A stretch of DNA of 8,723 nt. It comes from DALYLB01 sp046154695 (GTDB lineage: Bacteria > Acidobacteriota > Blastocatellia > RBC074). The stretch is taken from assembly GCA_046154695.1 (NCBI GenBank), contig JBJXFI010000209.1, forward strand, positions 1 to 8,723, written 5' to 3'. Positions 6,813-8,723 of this stretch are shown piece by piece (position 1 is the stretch's first letter; each line of letters starts with the position of its first letter). The notes beneath the pieces are model-generated. The model did not search any database, had not been told where the DNA came from, and saw nothing but the letters and a program-made list of their open reading frames with translations. Position numbers and translations under genes: made by a program.

Positions 6813-8723
6813 TTAAAAGATCAGCTTCAACCCGATCTGCACGTCCCGCGGCAGGTTGGCCTGCCCCGTGACCTTGCCGAAGTTGGAGTTGCGCGGATCG
6901 GTGTTCGGATTGTCGAAAACCACCTTGTTGAACGCGTTGAGAAACTCGCCGCGAAGCTGGAGCCGGATCTTCTCGGTGAAGGAGAAGTTCTTGCTCACCG
7001 ACAGGTCCCACAGGTTGAGCGAGTCGCCGCGAAACATCGACATCCGGCTGGACAGCCCGCGGATGTTATTGGCGAGCTGGATGCGCGAGTCGTTGCGCTG
7101 TTTCGCGGGATCGACGACGCCGTTGGTCTGCACCGTCGCGTCGGAGAAATAGAAGGGCGAAATATCGAAAACCAGCCCATCCACATTGCTGCTCTTGATC
7201 GCGGTCTTGAGTTTGCTGATGTCGCCATTGACATAGAGGTTGCCGAGCGTCAGCGGACGCCCGCTCTGCAACTGACCGATGCCCTGCACCTGCCAGCCCC
7301 CCAGCACCACATCGACACCGCGATTCCACCCCGCGCCCCACTTGCGCCCGCGGCCGAACGGCAGCTCCCAGATTCCGCTGACCACCAGGCGATGCGGCGC
7401 GTCGGCATCCGAGAAGCGGCGCTCGAAGTTCGTGTCCACTTCATTGAGAAGCGTGCCCGATTCGAGGAACTTCGACCACGTGTAGCTGACCAGGGCCGTG
7501 TATCCCTTGTTGAACCGCTTCTCGGCGCGGAACTGCGCGGAGTGATAATCGCTGGTCGCGTCGTTCCGGAGGCCGGTCACTCCCGTGAATTGCGGGAACG
7601 GCCGCAGCAGTTGCTGCCGGTTGACCGTCGCCCCGTTCAACCCCGTCCCGGGAATCAGATTCCGGAACGGATTGGTCACATTGGCCGTCAGGAAGTTAAT
7701 CACCGTCTGGTCGCGCACCGGGCTGGTCGAGAGATACTGGCGCGGAATCGGATTGACCGGCACCGCGACGACGCCGTCATAGCCGTGATTGCCGACATAC
7801 TGCAGCTCGAGCAGCCAGTTTCCCGGCATCTCGCGCTGCCCGCCGAACGACCATCGCTGCGCCTGCGTGTTGTTGACGTCCCGCGGCAGAAACGTGACGC
7901 CCTGGCCGAGCAGGGCCGACAGTCCCAGACTCGCGCCCGCCGGAACCAGCACACCGCTCGGGAAGGGGTTGGCCAGGTTCGAAACGAATGTCAATCCATT
8001 ATCCGTGCTCGCGACAATCGGCGTCGCAAGAGAAAAGCCCGATTGATTGATGCCCGAAATCACGAAAGGCACGGTATACCGCCCCCATCCGCCGCGGATC
8101 ACCGTCTTTTCGTTTAGCTTGAACGCGAGGCCGAGGCGCGGCTGAACGTTGTTCTTATCCGCGTCCCAGAAGGAGCGGTTGTTCTGGTCGGCGAACAGCA
8201 GCCCGCCCTTGACCTGAAAAGCGCTCGCCGGAATCTCGGGAATCGGGCTGGCGGCATAGGCCGCCCGGGCCGCCGCCTCGACCGGGCTCGCGGCGGCGGC
8301 GTCGAAGGTGCGGATGTTGCGGTTGTAACGCTCATTGGTCGCCCCTTCATATTCGTATCGCACGCCGAGGTTGAGCGTCAGCCGGTCCGACAGCTTCCAG
8401 TCGTCGTGAATGAACATTCCATTGTAAAGCGACTGATTCGAGCGCGCGGCGTTGCGGTCGATCAGCCCGCCGGTCGGCTGCCCGAGCAGGAAGGAGGCCA
8501 GCTCCTGTCCGATCGGCGCGGCGGCCGAATTGTCCAGCGGTCCGCGCGTGAAGTTGCTCCCGAAATCGTACCGGCCGGCCGCGTGGCCCGCGCCGAAGGC
8601 GTTCTCGCGATAGGAGCGCAAATCGTACCCGACGCGGAAGGAATGCCGCCCGGCGATCTTGGTCAGCGTCGATTGGAAGGAGTAGATGTTGTGCGTCGTG
8701 CCGCCGCCCACGCTGTCGCCGAG
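6813..8723 (-). CDS. TonB-dependent receptor, Oar-like, beta-barrel part (5' end outside window)
   Basis: The last 636 residues of an outer-membrane receptor that would take up a large substrate using TonB energy. The frame stays open to the right edge, so the signal peptide, the expected N-terminal carboxypeptidase-regulatory-like domain and the plug lie outside. Full-length relatives are about 1000-1150 residues. Seen here are alternating aromatic/polar beta strands typical of the barrel, for example HSFRVGYDLRSYREN and LTLNLGVRYEYEG. The late block NLWDLSVSKNFSF and the stretch RGEFLNAFNKVVF are typical of this Acidobacteriota group. The protein ends DVQIGLKLIF with a terminal Phe, the usual outer-membrane assembly signal. 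A GTG at 8711 is not the real start because coding signal continues upstream of it. It heads the minus-strand cluster with the esterase. Substrate is unknown. Confidence 0.95.
   Translation of the reverse strand, partial: LGDSVGGGTTHNIYSFQSTLTKIAGRHSFRVGYDLRSYRENAFGAGHAAGRYDFGSNFTRGPLDNSAAAPIGQELASFLLGQPTGGLIDRNAARSNQSLYNGMFIHDDWKLSDRLTLNLGVRYEYEGATNERYNRNIRTFDAAAASPVEAAARAAYAASPIPEIPASAFQVKGGLLFADQNNRSFWDADKNNVQPRLGLAFKLNEKTVIRGGWGRYTVPFVISGINQSGFSLATPIVASTDNGLTFVSNLANPFPSGVLVPAGASLGLSALLGQGVTFLPRDVNNTQAQRWSFGGQREMPGNWLLELQYVGNHGYDGVVAVPVNPIPRQYLSTSPVRDQTVINFLTANVTNPFRNLIPGTGLNGATVNRQQLLRPFPQFTGVTGLRNDATSDYHSAQFRAEKRFNKGYTALVSYTWSKFLESGTLLNEVDTNFERRFSDADAPHRLVVSGIWELPFGRGRKWGAGWNRGVDVVLGGWQVQGIGQLQSGRPLTLGNLYVNGDISKLKTAIKSSNVDGLVFDISPFYFSDATVQTNGVVDPAKQRNDSRIQLANNIRGLSSRMSMFRGDSLNLWDLSVSKNFSFTEKIRLQLRGEFLNAFNKVVFDNPNTDPRNSNFGKVTGQANLPRDVQIGLKLIF

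Noticed and set aside
6645..8117. Long open frame on the plus strand opposite receptor and esterase
   Set aside because: It runs across two well supported genes and a hairpin. The translation is Arg/Ala-rich without signature.
8709..8711. GTG as the start of the TonB receptor
   Set aside because: The frame continues upstream to the edge, and the product would lack signal peptide and plug.

Overview
The window looks like a GC-rich chromosomal segment of an Acidobacteriota-type bacterium, possibly Bryobacterales/Solibacter-like. This is inferred from gene content, not from a marker gene. The clues are the beta-barrel of an Oar-like TonB-dependent receptor, a Tat-exported Gfo/Idh/MocA oxidoreductase, DUF6807 and DUF4380 secreted proteins, a secreted BD-FAE-like esterase and an M48 lipoprotein-like protease. 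Planctomycetota or Verrucomicrobiota share some of these families, but the receptor type favours Acidobacteriota. I see no rRNA, tRNA, CRISPR array, transposase or phage gene.

Layout. On the + strand, an M48 zinc protease (45-1469) starts just after a palindrome that is cut by the left edge. It is convergent with a DUF4380 protein (minus, 2598-1513). The 558-base gap 2599-3156 holds a consensus-like + strand promoter, a good Shine-Dalgarno, a small zinc-ribbon gene (2713-2907), and an unassigned stretch with inverted repeats. From 3157 to the right edge four minus-strand genes are read right to left: TonB-dependent receptor (5' end outside the window), alpha/beta-hydrolase esterase, Tat-dependent Gfo/Idh/MocA oxidoreductase, and DUF6807 (PmoA-like) protein. 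Gaps between these four are 76, 66 and 154 bases.

Working together (inference). The receptor would import an oligomeric or glycosylated substrate through the outer membrane. The exported esterase, oxidoreductase and DUF6807 protein would then act on it in the periplasm, and DUF4380 may belong to the same theme. Such sets fit carbohydrate or glycoside processing, but the substrate cannot be read from the sequence.

The most unusual feature is between the genes. Each intergenic gap carries its own long inverted repeat: 1-24, 1504-1564, 2981-3035, 4256-4346, 5741-5775 and 6761-6809. Two of them (1-24 and 5741-5775) are copies of one palindrome family with a compensated arm difference. Two others are built from short CACG-type units repeated every 8 to 10 bases. 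One repeat supplies the last 17 codons of the DUF4380 gene, and another sits inside a 22-codon open frame linking the esterase stop to the oxidoreductase start. I found no clear multi-gene defence or mobile system here; the candidate novelty is the palindromic repeat set and the small zinc-ribbon locus.
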